From Bog-473 sp963726135 (GTDB taxonomy: Bacteria; Actinomycetota; Acidimicrobiia; Acidimicrobiales; RAAP-2), in the NCBI GenBank assembly GCA_963726135.1, contig CAVSBE010000008.1, forward strand, positions 1,922,001 to 1,986,000: a stretch of 64,000 nt of DNA, in the 5' to 3' direction. A program made the position numbers and the translations under genes. The first letter of the stretch is position 1, and each line of letters starts with the position of its first letter. The notes beneath the pieces are model-generated. The model had not been told where the DNA came from and did not search any database. It saw only the letters and a list, made by a program, of their open reading frames with translations. Shown piece after piece: positions 44,859-53,925 of the stretch.

Positions 44859-45605
44859 TTGCGGACCGTCGTCGTTGGCGCTTCGAGCGGACTCGGGCGC
44901 TGTATCGGGATAGGCCTGGCGCGGCGTGGCGCGCGGACGGCACTGCTGGCGCGGCGGCAGGAGCGACTGCAGACCGCCGCCGCGGAGGCCGGCGGCGGTG
45001 CGGTGGCGATCCGGTGCGACGTGACGGACGCCGACTCGTGCCGCTCGGCCATCGCCGAGGCGGTCGAGAAACTGGGCGGACTGGACGCTCTCGTCTACAC
45101 CCCGGCGATCGGCCCCCTGGCCGGGCTGATCGACACGGACGCCGAGACCTGGAGGCGGGTGTTCGACACCAATGTGATCGGGGCGTCGCTGCTGACCGCG
45201 GCCGCCATGCCCCACCTGACCGAGTCGTCCGGAACGGCCATCTACCTTTCCTCCGTGAGCGCCTCGCACACGCCGCCATGGCCCGGGCTGGGCGCGTACG
45301 CGGTCAGCAAGGCGGCGTTGGACAAGCTCGTCGAGGCGTGGAGGGTCGAGCATCCCACGGTCGGATTCACCCGGCTCGTCGTCGGGGAGTGCGTCGGTGG
45401 TGAGGGCGAGTCGATGACCGGATTCTCCGATGGCTGGGACCCGGAGCGGGCGGCGGAGTTCGGACCCCAGTGGATGGCTCATATGAGCGGCGCGTTCGTC
45501 GACGTCGAGGATCTGGTCACGATCGTCGACTCGCTCCTCCGTCATGGTGGAGCGGTCTCCATGCACTCGGTCACCGTCGCCCCGCGTCCCGTTGGCACTC
45601 GTTGA
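44859..45605 (+). CDS. Short-chain dehydrogenase/reductase
   Basis: An SDR of 248 residues. MRTVVVGASSGLGRCIGIGL is the NAD(P) loop with ARR following (Arg favours NADP). Further: YTPAIGPLAGL, the Asn helix (DTNVIGASLL), LSSVSASHTPPWPGLGAYAVSKAAL with the catalytic Ser-Tyr-Lys. The C-terminal substrate region is unusual (GECVGGEGESMTGFSD). TTG 44859 is the start, with GGGGAGG eight bases upstream. A stand-alone unit between the MarR gene and the DUF427 cluster. Confidence 0.9.
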   Translation: MRTVVVGASSGLGRCIGIGLARRGARTALLARRQERLQTAAAEAGGGAVAIRCDVTDADSCRSAIAEAVEKLGGLDALVYTPAIGPLAGLIDTDAETWRRVFDTNVIGASLLTAAAMPHLTESSGTAIYLSSVSASHTPPWPGLGAYAVSKAALDKLVEAWRVEHPTVGFTRLVVGECVGGEGESMTGFSDGWDPERAAEFGPQWMAHMSGAFVDVEDLVTIVDSLLRHGGAVSMHSVTVAPRPVGTR

Positions 45606-45725
45606 CCGGCCCACTGGGGGCACCCGAGCCCCCGTGACGGCTTCCGGCCGGAGGCGGAGGGGCGCCCGGCGACGCCTCGTCGTACGGCTCGGAGGACAGA
45701 GCGCCTCCGACGGTCCGGCAGGCGC

Positions 45726-46076
45726 ATGAAAATCGACGGACTATCCCTACCGGGCCCGCGGCGTGGTGGGGGCAGACGATGGTCGCGCAGTCTGACTCGT
45801 GCCTCTGCGTCGACGATGAGGGGCGACCGGCCACGCTCTATTTCCCACGCGGCGCGACCTTCGCGGCGAGCTGTTCCATGGGGAGGGAGAGCACGTCACG
45901 TGCCCCGAGAAAGGTCAGATCGAACTCCTGAACATCGACGGGCGCGGCGTCCTGTCGATCCTGACCCGGCCCACCGCTGCGTTTCGTCCCGCTCGCCGGA
46001 TTTGGCGCCTTCGACCAGGAGAGAATCCGCATTGAGGTCGTCGACGGCCGCGAAGGGGACGAGGACCGCGACGTGA
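45726..46076 (+). CDS. DUF427-domain protein, internally frameshifted
   Basis: Reading across frames gives VAQSDSCLCVDDEGRPATLYFPR, then DLRGELFHGEGEHVTCPEKGQIELL, then VPLAGFGAFDQERIRIEVVDG. This is the DUF427 pattern (YFPRxD, TCPxKG, and a final F..RV.V..DG strand). At least two one-base breaks (about 45860 and 45965) separate the pieces. The likely start is ATG 45726, and the stop overlaps the thioesterase start as GTGA. It would be a single-domain sister of the gene at 46948. The function of DUF427 is unknown. Confidence 0.45.
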   Translation: MKIDGLSLPGPRRGGGRRWSRSLTRASASTMRGDRPRSISHAARPSRRAVPWGGRARHVPRERSDRTPEHRRARRPVDPDPAHRCVSSRSPDLAPSTRRESALRSSTAAKGTRTAT

Positions 46077-46951
46077 CGCTCAAGCGGTTTCCCACCTGGG
46101 GTGACGCCGCCCATCTGATCGAACTGCTCGACGTCCGCCACGATCGGGACCTGTCCTTCGTGAGCGTCGCCCGCAGTGACGGCCGACGACCGGTGGTCGA
46201 GGGAAGCCAGATGCTCGGGCAGGCGATCGTTGCCGCCGGGCGTCACGCACCCGGGCGCCGCGTGGCGTCGGCCAACATGATCTTCCTCCGGCCTGCCGAC
46301 GCGCGCCGCCCGCTCTGGTTCGAGCTCGACGAGGTGAGCGCCGGGAAGAGCTTCTCGAGCCTGACCGTGCGGGTCCGCCAGGAGGGCCGGTGCTGCGCGC
46401 TCGGCACGCTGCTCCTCAATGTCGCCAGCCCGCACGTCATCCGCCATGCCGTCGACCGCCCCGCGGTGGCGGGACCCTACGAGAGCCCGCCCTTCGACAT
46501 GGGAGTCACCGGTCGCGACATCCGCATCGTCGAGGGGGCCTACACCAACGATCCCGACGCGCCGATCGGGCCGCCGACCCTCGACGTCTGGGTCCGCTTC
46601 CGTGACGTCCCGCGTGATCCGGCACTGCATGCGGGACTCCTGGCGCAGTGCACCGGGCATTTCTCGCTTGCCGCCGCGCTCCGGCCCCACCAGGGCATCG
46701 GGCAAGACCAGGCGCATCGGAGCCTCTCCATGGCGGTCAACGCGATCAGCCTCTCGCTGCATGGCGACGTGCGCGCCGACAACTGGCTGCTGTACCACCA
46801 CCATTCGACCTTTGCCGGAGATGGCATGACACACGCGGAATGTCGGGTCCACGACGAAGGCGGTGACCTCGTCGCGTCCTTCACGGTCGAGGCCATGGTG
46901 CGCCCGGTCCCCGCCGGCGCCGGCACTCTCGACGAGCGGACAGCCCTGTGA
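46073..46951 (+). CDS. Acyl-CoA thioesterase II-like (TesB, double hotdog)
   Basis: A 292-residue protein with two hotdog halves. First: LGQAIVAAGRHAPGRRVASANMIFLRPADARRPLWFEL, read in parts. Second: LLAQCTGHFSLAAALRPH and SLSMAVNAISLSLHGDVRADNWLLYHHHSTFAGDGMTHAECRV, read in parts (the NWLLY..H/G segment carries the catalytic Asp/Gln/Thr network). It hydrolyses acyl-CoA in the cytosol. Flanked on both sides by DUF427 genes through GTGA overlaps, so all three are co-translated. Confidence 0.85.
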   Translation: MTLKRFPTWGDAAHLIELLDVRHDRDLSFVSVARSDGRRPVVEGSQMLGQAIVAAGRHAPGRRVASANMIFLRPADARRPLWFELDEVSAGKSFSSLTVRVRQEGRCCALGTLLLNVASPHVIRHAVDRPAVAGPYESPPFDMGVTGRDIRIVEGAYTNDPDAPIGPPTLDVWVRFRDVPRDPALHAGLLAQCTGHFSLAAALRPHQGIGQDQAHRSLSMAVNAISLSLHGDVRADNWLLYHHHSTFAGDGMTHAECRVHDEGGDLVASFTVEAMVRPVPAGAGTLDERTAL

Positions 46952-47629
46952 GCCTGACCACGGGGAAAGGACCCCTGAGCGGGCGTCCAGCAGGACGATT
47001 CACTGCTCCCATGCCTGATCGCGTCACCTACATCGAGCCTTTCCGCCGTCGTGTCAGGGCGACCCGCGAGGGTGCCACCGTGATCGACAGCGAACGGGTC
47101 CTCCTGGTCCACCGGCCCGGGCGGCCCCCGACCTACTCCTTTCCCGCCGGCGACGTCGCGGGCCTCGCCACCGAACCCGAGGTCGATGCCCCCGGCTATG
47201 TGCGGGTGGGATGGGACGCCGTGGACTCGTGGTTCGAAGAGGACGAACAGGTGTTCGGGCATCCCCGCAATCCCTACCACCGGGTCGACTGCCTCCGTTC
47301 ACGACGCCGGCTCCGCGTGGAGGCAGCAGGCCTCACCCTGGTCGACGCGGCGGACACGGTCGCCGTGTACGAGACGGCTTTGGAGCCGCGTCTCTACGTC
47401 GACCCGCAGCACGTCCGCATGGATCTCTTGGTCGAGAGCGCCTCGCAGACGTACTGCCCTTACAAGGGAACCGCGAGCTATTGGTCCGCCCGCATCGGCG
47501 GGGCCGTCCTGGAAGACATCGCGTGGAGCTATGAAGAACCTCTTCCCGAGTCCCTACGCTCTGCAGCACCTCTTGAGCTTCGACGAAGACCGCGTCAGCG
47601 TCCACCACGATCTGCCGCCGGCCGAGTGA
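46948..47629 (+). CDS. DUF427 two-domain protein, frameshifted near its end
   Basis: About 226 residues with two DUF427 units: VLLVHRPGRPPTYSFPAGDVAG and VAVYETALEPRLYVDPQHVRM ... TYCPYKGTASYWSARIGG ... IAWSYEEPLPESLR (the conserved CPYKG and W-Y..P parts). A one-base break at about 47560 displaces the natural end LLSFDEDRVSVHHDLPPAE. GTG 46948 overlaps the thioesterase stop. DUF427 proteins form compact beta barrels; no activity is assigned. The thioesterase link suggests acyl-CoA or related ligand handling. Confidence 0.82.
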
Positions 47630-47702
47630 CACCCTGAGAGCACGACAAGGGTGCCGCTAGTGTGGTCGGAGGCGGACTTTCGTCGGCGCAAAGGGGGCCT
47701 GA

Positions 47703-48539
47703 GTGGATTCGTTCGAGACACTTCTGTACGAGGAGGATGACGGCGTCGCCGTCGTCACCCTCAACCGCCCGGAGGTGCACAACGCGTTCGACCAGAGGAT
47801 GCAGGACGAGCTGCGGGAGCTGTGGAGGGGCCTGCGGAGGAACGACGACGTCCGGGCCATCATCCTGACCGGATCGGGCGAGAAGGCCTTCTGCACGGGC
47901 ATCGACCGGGAGGAGTCGATCGGCGCGGGGTATCTGGTCAACGAGGAAAAACGACTGAAGATGCAGAACCAGACGGGCCCGGTGTCCACACCGTTCCAGT
48001 ACAACGATCCCGGCGCGAAGATCAACCCGAAGCAGAACGACCTGTGGAAGCCCGTCATTGCGGCGGTCAACGGGATGGCCTGCGGTGGCGCGCTCTACAT
48101 GCTCGGCGAAGCCGACATCATCATCGCGGCGGAGCACGCAACGTTCTTCGATCCCCACGTCACCTACGGCATGGTGGCGGGATTCGAATCGCTCCATCTC
48201 CTGCAGAAGCTGCCGCTGGGCGAAACGCTGCGCCTGGCGTTGCTGGGCGCCCACGAGAGGATGTCCGCCGCGCGGGCCCACCAGATGGGGCTGGTCTCCG
48301 AGGTGGTGCCGGCCGCGGAGCTGCGGGAGCGCGCCATGTGGGTGGCACGGGCCATCGCCTCGGCACCGGTGTACGCCATTCAGGGCACGGTGAGGGCGAT
48401 CTGGATGGCCCACGAGCTCTCCCGACGCGAAGCAATCGCGCAGGTGTCATCGTTCGTCTCGCTGGGGACCCAGTTCGAGAACATCGCCGGCGGCCAGGAG
48501 ACGTTTCAGATGTCGCGGCCCGAGTGGCGGCTCCGCTGA
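47703..48539 (+). CDS. Enoyl-CoA hydratase/isomerase family protein
   Basis: A crotonase-fold protein of 278 residues: VVTLNRPEVHNAFDQRM, IILTGSGEKAFCTGIDREE, VIAAVNGMACGGALYMLGEAD. An insert of about 25 residues before the second oxyanion segment and the replacement of the hydratase glutamates (FFDPHVTYGM) set it apart from FadB/Ech. It may be a different crotonase (for example a hydrolase or decarboxylase-like enzyme). It stands 73 bases after the DUF427 gene and may be transcribed with it. Confidence 0.87.
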   Translation: MDSFETLLYEEDDGVAVVTLNRPEVHNAFDQRMQDELRELWRGLRRNDDVRAIILTGSGEKAFCTGIDREESIGAGYLVNEEKRLKMQNQTGPVSTPFQYNDPGAKINPKQNDLWKPVIAAVNGMACGGALYMLGEADIIIAAEHATFFDPHVTYGMVAGFESLHLLQKLPLGETLRLALLGAHERMSAARAHQMGLVSEVVPAAELRERAMWVARAIASAPVYAIQGTVRAIWMAHELSRREAIAQVSSFVSLGTQFENIAGGQETFQMSRPEWRLR

Positions 48540-48585
48540 CCTTGACGGTGTCGTCTCCCTGAGGACGCCCTGCCCCTCGCCGCCC

Positions 48586-48612
48586 GACCGCGGTGGGAAC
48601 TAGCCCGCGGTC
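48586..48612. terminator. Hairpin between convergent hydratase and binding-protein genes
   Basis: GACCGCGG (48586-48593) and CCGCGGTC (48605-48612) form an 8-bp stem with an 11-base loop. It spans the stop codon of the leftward gene, between two convergent genes. Likely a bidirectional terminator without a T tract. Confidence 0.5.
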
Positions 48613-49835
48613 GAGGTTCCGGGGAGATCCGTCCCGCACGTCGGCTTCGACGACACGGCGACGAAGCCCGTCTTCTCGGCCTGCATGACCCAGGCGCACG
48701 TTTGCGGACCGTCGTGGCCGAAGATCGTCGAATAGTTGATGGGGTTCGGAAGGAGCCCGTTGGCGGTGTAGGACTTCACTCCCCGGAGGTCCTTGATGAC
48801 CGCGGCCTGGGTGGGGTTCGAGCCCGCCATCAGCAGGCCCTGGATCATGAGATCGGCCCCGACCCACGATTCGTACTGGCCGAAGTTCGGGAACTGGGTC
48901 TTGGTGAAGTTGGCGTACTTCTCCATGGCGGCCTGCATCTGCTGCGTGCCGGCGTTGGCCAGAGGCCAGGGACGGAACGGTGAGAAGAAGTAGTCACCCT
49001 GGAGTGTGCTCCAGGCGGGGGAGTTGATCACGTCGGGCTCGTATCCGGTCGCGAACAGGGTGGCCTTGAGCTTCACCCCTGCCTGCTTGAGCGCGGTCGC
49101 CAATGCGTAGTTCGAGTTGGCGTCCATGGCAGGCACCATGGCGTTGATGTTGTTCTGTTTGGCGACGAGGGCGGCCGCAGTGAAGTTCACGCCACCGAAG
49201 GGAATGCTGGTGTCGAGGACACCCGACTTGCCGCCGGCGTGCTCGAACGACTTCGTCGTGGCGATGGCTGCCCTGCTCGAAGAAGGTGAGATCCCGTACC
49301 CATAGGCACCCAGCACCGTTCCGCCGTGCGCCTTCAGGAAGTTGCCGATCTGCGTGTTGACCGGATACTTCGGATCGACGCTGCCTTCGTCCGACGCGAA
49401 CATGTTCGTGAACGGCTGGGTGCCCCACTCGGGCCCGTCGTCGTAGGTCCCCGTGACGGGCACGCCCGCCTGGTTGGGGTACTTGTCGGCCAGGAAGAAG
49501 AGGGGGCTCTGCGAGACGATGCCAAACGCCTTGGAGTCAGCCTGCTGCACCGCGGTCGCGATCGCCGAGGGACTGGTCTGGTCGTCGATGACGAGGCCAA
49601 CCAGCTTGTGGCCGTGCACGCCCCCTTCCGCATTCTGCATCGCGATCCGGGCGTTGAACCCGGCCGCCGACGTCCCGTTCTCGGACGAACCCGGCCCGGT
49701 GAGATCGGTGATATAGGCGATGGTGATGGGAGCCGGGGATGCCGTCGCGGTCGTCGCTGACGCTCCGACCATGACGATCGGCAGGATGAAGACCGACGCC
49801 AGCAAAGCCTTGCTCATCGTCCGGTGTGCGCGCAT
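48600..49835 (-). CDS. ABC transporter substrate-binding protein (LivK-like, Peripla_BP_6)
   Basis: A 411-residue exported protein: signal KALLASVFILPIVMVGASA, then PITIAYITDLTGPGSSE, FGIVSQSPLFFLADKYPNQ, YPVNTQIGNFLKAHGG, ALATALKQAGVKLKATLFATGYEP read in parts, and CGTDLPGTSTAG. The paralogue at 7651-8907 has the same architecture. ATG 49835 follows GGAGGAAG. It is the last gene downstream of the Liv-type ATPases and permease and is the dedicated binding component. The ligand (amino acid, acid or aromatic) cannot be deduced. Confidence 0.92.
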   Translation of the reverse strand: MRAHRTMSKALLASVFILPIVMVGASATTATASPAPITIAYITDLTGPGSSENGTSAAGFNARIAMQNAEGGVHGHKLVGLVIDDQTSPSAIATAVQQADSKAFGIVSQSPLFFLADKYPNQAGVPVTGTYDDGPEWGTQPFTNMFASDEGSVDPKYPVNTQIGNFLKAHGGTVLGAYGYGISPSSSRAAIATTKSFEHAGGKSGVLDTSIPFGGVNFTAAALVAKQNNINAMVPAMDANSNYALATALKQAGVKLKATLFATGYEPDVINSPAWSTLQGDYFFSPFRPWPLANAGTQQMQAAMEKYANFTKTQFPNFGQYESWVGADLMIQGLLMAGSNPTQAAVIKDLRGVKSYTANGLLPNPINYSTIFGHDGPQTCAWVMQAEKTGFVAVSSKPTCGTDLPGTSTAG

Positions 49836-49984
49836 TCTTCCTCCATCGTGAGTGGGCATTTGCCGGGGCCAGGTCGGGTGACCACTGCGTCGGCGACCGG
49901 CATTGCAAATCGCTGCACTGTAGATGTGCCCTCCCCCAGATCTAGGTCGCCTCACCTGCTCTGATCTGTACTGACCGTTCGGTA

Positions 49985-50731
49985 CTATACCCCACCAACC
50001 GCCAAATTGGCGGTCGCGTGCTCTGCCTCTCCCAGATAGCGGTCGATGACCTCTTGACCGGCCTCCGAGGCGGGTCCGGACCAGCCCGCTCGGCCGCGCG
50101 TCAGGATCACGCAGGCGTCGGCCATGGAGAGCGCGCGGTGCACGAACTGCTCGATCAGCACGATGGTGATGCCCGAACGCCGAGCATCTTCGAGCCCTTC
50201 GAAGACCGACTCGGCCATGAGCGGTGCGAGGCCGAGCGACATCTCGTCCGCGATGATCAACGTGGGCGAGACGGCAAGGGCGCGGGCGAGCGCCAGCATC
50301 TGCTGTTCACCTCCCGACAGGCTTCCGGCGCGTTGCGCGCCGCGCTTGCCGAGCACCGGAAAATGGTCGACGGCACGGGCGATGGCGGCCGTGCGGTCGG
50401 AGCGCCGCTCCTGCGCCACGGCCATCCGTAGGTTCTCGAGCACGGAGAGGCCGGGAAAGATCCCACGCCCCTCCGGGATGTAGGTCAGCCCAAGCCGGCG
50501 GATGCGATGGGCGGGGAGCCCGGTGATGTCCTTCCCGGCGAACGTCACCCGACCCCCAGTCGGCCGCACCAGACCCGAGACGGCTCGCGCCAGCGTGCTC
50601 TTGCCCGCTCCGTTGACGCCCAGGACGGCCAGGACGGTCCCCGGAGCGACATCGAACGAGATTCCGAACAGTGCCTGTGACGGCCCGTACCGAACGTCGA
50701 GGTCGTGCACGCCGAGCAGGGGGTCGGTCAT
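49985..50731 (-). CDS. livF: ABC transporter ATP-binding protein, LivF type
   Basis: A 248-residue ATPase. Walker A VLGVNGAGKSTLARAV, Q-loop region YIPEGRGIFPGLSVLENL (the LivF-typical PEGRxIFP), signature GSLSGGEQQMLALARAL, Walker B LIIADEMSLGLAPL (Asp-Glu), and IVLIEQFVHRALSMAD with Gln in place of the H-loop His, as usual in LivF. It drives import with LivG. Overlaps the livG stop by 4 bases. Confidence 0.94.
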   Translation of the reverse strand: MTDPLLGVHDLDVRYGPSQALFGISFDVAPGTVLAVLGVNGAGKSTLARAVSGLVRPTGGRVTFAGKDITGLPAHRIRRLGLTYIPEGRGIFPGLSVLENLRMAVAQERRSDRTAAIARAVDHFPVLGKRGAQRAGSLSGGEQQMLALARALAVSPTLIIADEMSLGLAPLMAESVFEGLEDARRSGITIVLIEQFVHRALSMADACVILTRGRAGWSGPASEAGQEVIDRYLGEAEHATANLAVGGV

Positions 50732-51627
50732 GGGCCCGATCCGTCTGCTGGTACGCGGGTACCCTGCCCGGCGGGCTGCGGGGCGGCCGAGCGTTGCGGC
50801 GGTTCGCTGTCCCCCAGGTAGGCGGCCCGGACAACCGGGTCGTTTCGGATGTGCTCCGGGCTGCCTGCGGCAATCCGCTCTCCGAAGTCGAGCACGAAGA
50901 CCGTGTTCGACAAGGCCAGGACCGCTGCGACGTCGTGTTCGACGATGATGATCGAGAGACCGTGGTCGTTCTGTTCAACGATGCCCCGGAAGACCGAGAG
51001 CAAGTTCTCCGACGCCTTCATGTCCAGCCCGGAGAGCGGTTCGTCCAGAAGGAGGACATGCGGATCGCTGGCGAGGGCGCGGCCAACTTCGACGAGACGG
51101 ACGACGCCCAACGGCAATGCGGCCACAGGGGCCCTGGCCACCTTCGTGAGCCGGAGGGCTTCGAGCAGCCCGTCGACCCGCTCGTTCTCCTCCGACGATG
51201 GCGGCAGCAGGCAACGCGGATCGAACATGTCGCGCCACAGCCGAGTGCGCGCGACGCGGGCACGGTAGGCCAGGACCAGGTGCTCACGCACCGTCAACCC
51301 GAGGAACATCTCGGGCTGTTGGAATGTCCGGGCCAGTCCCTGCGTGGCACGGGCCCGCGCGGACGATCTCGTCACGTCCTCGCCGCGCAGCCAGACCCGT
51401 CCCGAGTTCGGCCGCAGGAGTCCCGATAGCACGGCAAGCAGCGTGGACTTGCCGGCGCCGTTCGGCCCGACCAGACCGGCGATGCTCCCCGGCCCGATCT
51501 CGAGTGACACGTCTGACAGCGCCATCAGTCCCCCGAAGCGGACACAGATGTCCTTCGCCACCAGCGCAGGCTTGTCGGCCCCCGTCACACCACCCAGGCG
51601 CGCTGCATCGGCCGTCGCCGGCATCAC
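50728..51627 (-). CDS. livG: ABC transporter ATP-binding protein, LivG type
   Basis: A 299-residue ATPase. Walker A LVGPNGAGKSTLLAVL, Q-loop GLARTFQQPEMFLGLTVREH (typical TFQ), the long LivG insert before the signature, signature segment VAALPLGVVRLVEVGRAL (a weak variant of LSxG), Walker B HVLLLDEPLSGLD, and H-loop IIIVEHDVAAVL. The C-terminal tail is rich in Pro and Gln. GTG 51627 or ATG 51624; the former overlaps the permease stop. Confidence 0.93.
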   Translation of the reverse strand: MMPATADAARLGGVTGADKPALVAKDICVRFGGLMALSDVSLEIGPGSIAGLVGPNGAGKSTLLAVLSGLLRPNSGRVWLRGEDVTRSSARARATQGLARTFQQPEMFLGLTVREHLVLAYRARVARTRLWRDMFDPRCLLPPSSEENERVDGLLEALRLTKVARAPVAALPLGVVRLVEVGRALASDPHVLLLDEPLSGLDMKASENLLSVFRGIVEQNDHGLSIIIVEHDVAAVLALSNTVFVLDFGERIAAGSPEHIRNDPVVRAAYLGDSEPPQRSAAPQPAGQGTRVPADGSGP

Positions 51628-53649
51628 GAGACGTGCTCCGCGACCCGCGGCGCTGCCTCGACGGGACCGACGTCGCTCGGGCGCAGGCTGAGGTCGTCAG
51701 CGAGCAGTGTCGCTCCCCGCCGGCCCGGCGTGAGGTGGAGCACCAGTCGCCGCAGTCGCCGGCTTTGCTCGGCGATGGCACCATCGGGGTACTTGGCCGC
51801 CGAAATGGCGCCCAGGCCGAAGAACACCGGTAAGAGGTTCGCCGTCCAGGTCGGCAAGTAGGCCTGCGTGAGCGCCGGCAGCATGACGAAGGAGAGCCCT
51901 GCGATCAGTGCTGCCGCGTTCGAGCGCACGCCGATCGTCACCAGCACCGCGAGCCAGACGACGCCGGCGAAGGTGGCGAATTCGCTGGGTTGGAAGGACG
52001 TCTGCGCCAAGGCGAGCAGCCCACCCCCAATGCCCGCGATGAGGGCTGCCAAGCCCCCGGCGATCACCTTCATCTGCAGCACGCTGATGCCCGACGTCCG
52101 GGCACCGGCCTCGCTCCACCGGGCGGCGTTGAGCGCGAGCCCCGTGGTCGATCGTCGGAAGTTCACGATGAAGAGTGCGATGATGATGAACGCGGCGAGG
52201 CACAGGTAGGCGTACGAGAGGTCGGTCGTGGCGAAGCTCGGTCGATTCAGGTTCAGCCCGAGGCCCTGGTTCACGAAGCTCGGCAAGCGTGAACACGAGG
52301 TTCTCCATGAGGAGCCCGAACGTGAGCGTGACGAGAGCGACATAGAGGTCACCCAGGCGGATGCTCAGGAGCCCGACGATGACGCCCATGACGAGGGCGA
52401 CGATGCCACCGGCGACCACGGCGGCGAGCACGGGCCACCCATGGTTGTTGGCCAGCTGCGCGGTCGTCAGCGCTCCGACCCCGGCGAAGGTGATCTGGCA
52501 CAACCACAGCATGCCGCCTTCTCCGGTGACGATCGTCCACGACAAGAAGATGACGCCGTACGCAAAGGCCTCGGCCATCAGCCCCACCCAGTAGCCCTGC
52601 ACGATGAGAGGTAGCGCGGCAACCACGGCGATCAGGAGCACGGGGCCGGCGTACTTGCCAAAGAAGTTCAGGGAGGCCTCTTCGACCACACTGTCGGTTG
52701 ATCCGCCGAGCCGGCTCTCTCCCTGCGGCATGATGGCCCGGTCCAGCGCGCCGCCCCAACCCTCGGTGTCCCCCACCCGTCCCCGGCGCACGAGGTTGTA
52801 GACGAGCACCACCGCGATCACCATGAAGGGCACGGCATCGATGATCTCCGTGGTCCAATTGCTCGCCGGCGGCAGGTAGCGCTGGAAGAGGGATGTGGCG
52901 ACCCCCATTAGGAGACCGACCGCGACGGCGATCGGCAGGCTCCGAAGCCTCGCCGCGATGACAGCCGCGAACGACGCCGCGATGAGCAGCGTGAAGTTGT
53001 TCGGGTCGAGTCCGATGATGGGGGCCGCGAGCACGCCGCACAGACCCGCGAAGAAGGTGCTGACGGCCCACACGCCGATCGAAATCGTCGTCGGATTGGT
53101 GCCGGAGAGATCCGTCATCGCCGGCGAGTCGACCATCGCCCTCACCTTGAGACCGACGTCGGTGTACCGCAGCACCACGGCGCCGACGGCGACCGTGAGG
53201 ACGACGCAGATGTACACGATGATCTGGTCCAGCGTCACCGGGACGCCCAGGAACTGGTACACGTGGACCGGCTCGGGTGCCAATCCGGGGGCCGCCTGAA
53301 TCGCCTCGTTGCCGAAGATCAGTGTCGCCAGGGACGGGATGGCCACGAGGAGACCGATGGTCGCCACCACCTTGATCAGCGGTGAGGACAGCCGCAGGTG
53401 GCGGAAAAGCACGACGTAGAGCAGCACCCCGAGCGCCGGCGCCGCGATCCCGATCGAGACGACGGCGGACGGGACGATGCCCCAGCTCTCCTGGGTGTGC
53501 AGGTAGTAGTAGAAGCGGGCGATGAAGTACGCCAGTGCGCCGAAGGCGAAGTTGAGGATCCCCGACGACGTGTACGTGATGACCAGACCGGCGGAGGCGA
53601 TCGCGTAGATCCCCCCCAACACCAGTCCGGCGATCACGAATTGCAGCAT
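51624..53649 (-). CDS. Fused LivH-LivM ABC permease, frameshifted
   Basis: About 674 residues with two Liv permease halves in one polypeptide. First, LivH-like: LVLGGIYAIASAGLVITYTSSGILNFAFGAL read in parts, and later VRAMVDSPAMTDLSGTNPTT. Second, LivM-like: YGVIFLSWTIVTGEGGMLWL, FAGVGALTTAQLA, then (after a one-base break at about 52285) LCLAAFIIIALFIVNF, and VSVLQ-like MKVIAGGLAALIAGIGGGLL. There are about 17-18 membrane spans. A linker of about 60 residues joins them. ATG 53649 begins MLQFVIAG. Likely a natural fusion. Confidence 0.9.
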
Positions 53650-53688
53650 CCTGCGGACCCACCCCTTCGCCGGCCCCAGCCGGTTTCT

Positions 53689-53710
53689 GACGTCGACGTC
53701 GATTCTGATA
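53689..53710. promoter_or_regulatory. Tandem CGACGTCRA-type site upstream of the permease operon
   Basis: GACGTCGACGTCGATTCTGATA: two overlapping GACGTC cores about 40 bases before the permease start. It matches the sites at 34144, 56203, 58960 and 59072 in the CGACGTCRA core and, loosely, in the TCTGA/ATCAG flank. Confidence 0.45.
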
Positions 53711-53897
53711 CTACCCAGGCCCGCCCAGCCGTGCAGGGTAGCTAAATAGGGCGCTGACCTGGAGTGGAATCAACATTCTCAAATTGCGGATGCTCCATTA
53801 TCGACCACGATCCCCGCGCGGTTCAACTCCCCTGTCGGCCGCGCCTCGAGCTGGTCCACCGCACTGGCGCGGCACGGGTCCGCCGTTCCCGCCGGTG

Positions 53898-53916
53898 CGG
53901 CCGGCGCCTCCGGCCG
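53898..53916 (-). terminator. Hairpin downstream of the enoyl-CoA hydratase gene
   Basis: CGGCCGG-CGCCT-CCGGCCG, a 7-bp stem with a 5-base loop, starts 9 bases after the stop of the leftward hydratase gene. A likely terminator. The rest of the 276-base gap to the permease gene shows no ORF of good composition. Confidence 0.5.
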
Positions 53917-53925
53917 GACGCGCGC

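Noticed and set aside
51624..53649. Treating the LivH-LivM joining as a sequencing artefact
   Set aside because: The frame is continuous through the junction, with a plausible linker. The only break (about 52285) lies inside the LivM half, so the fusion itself seems real.
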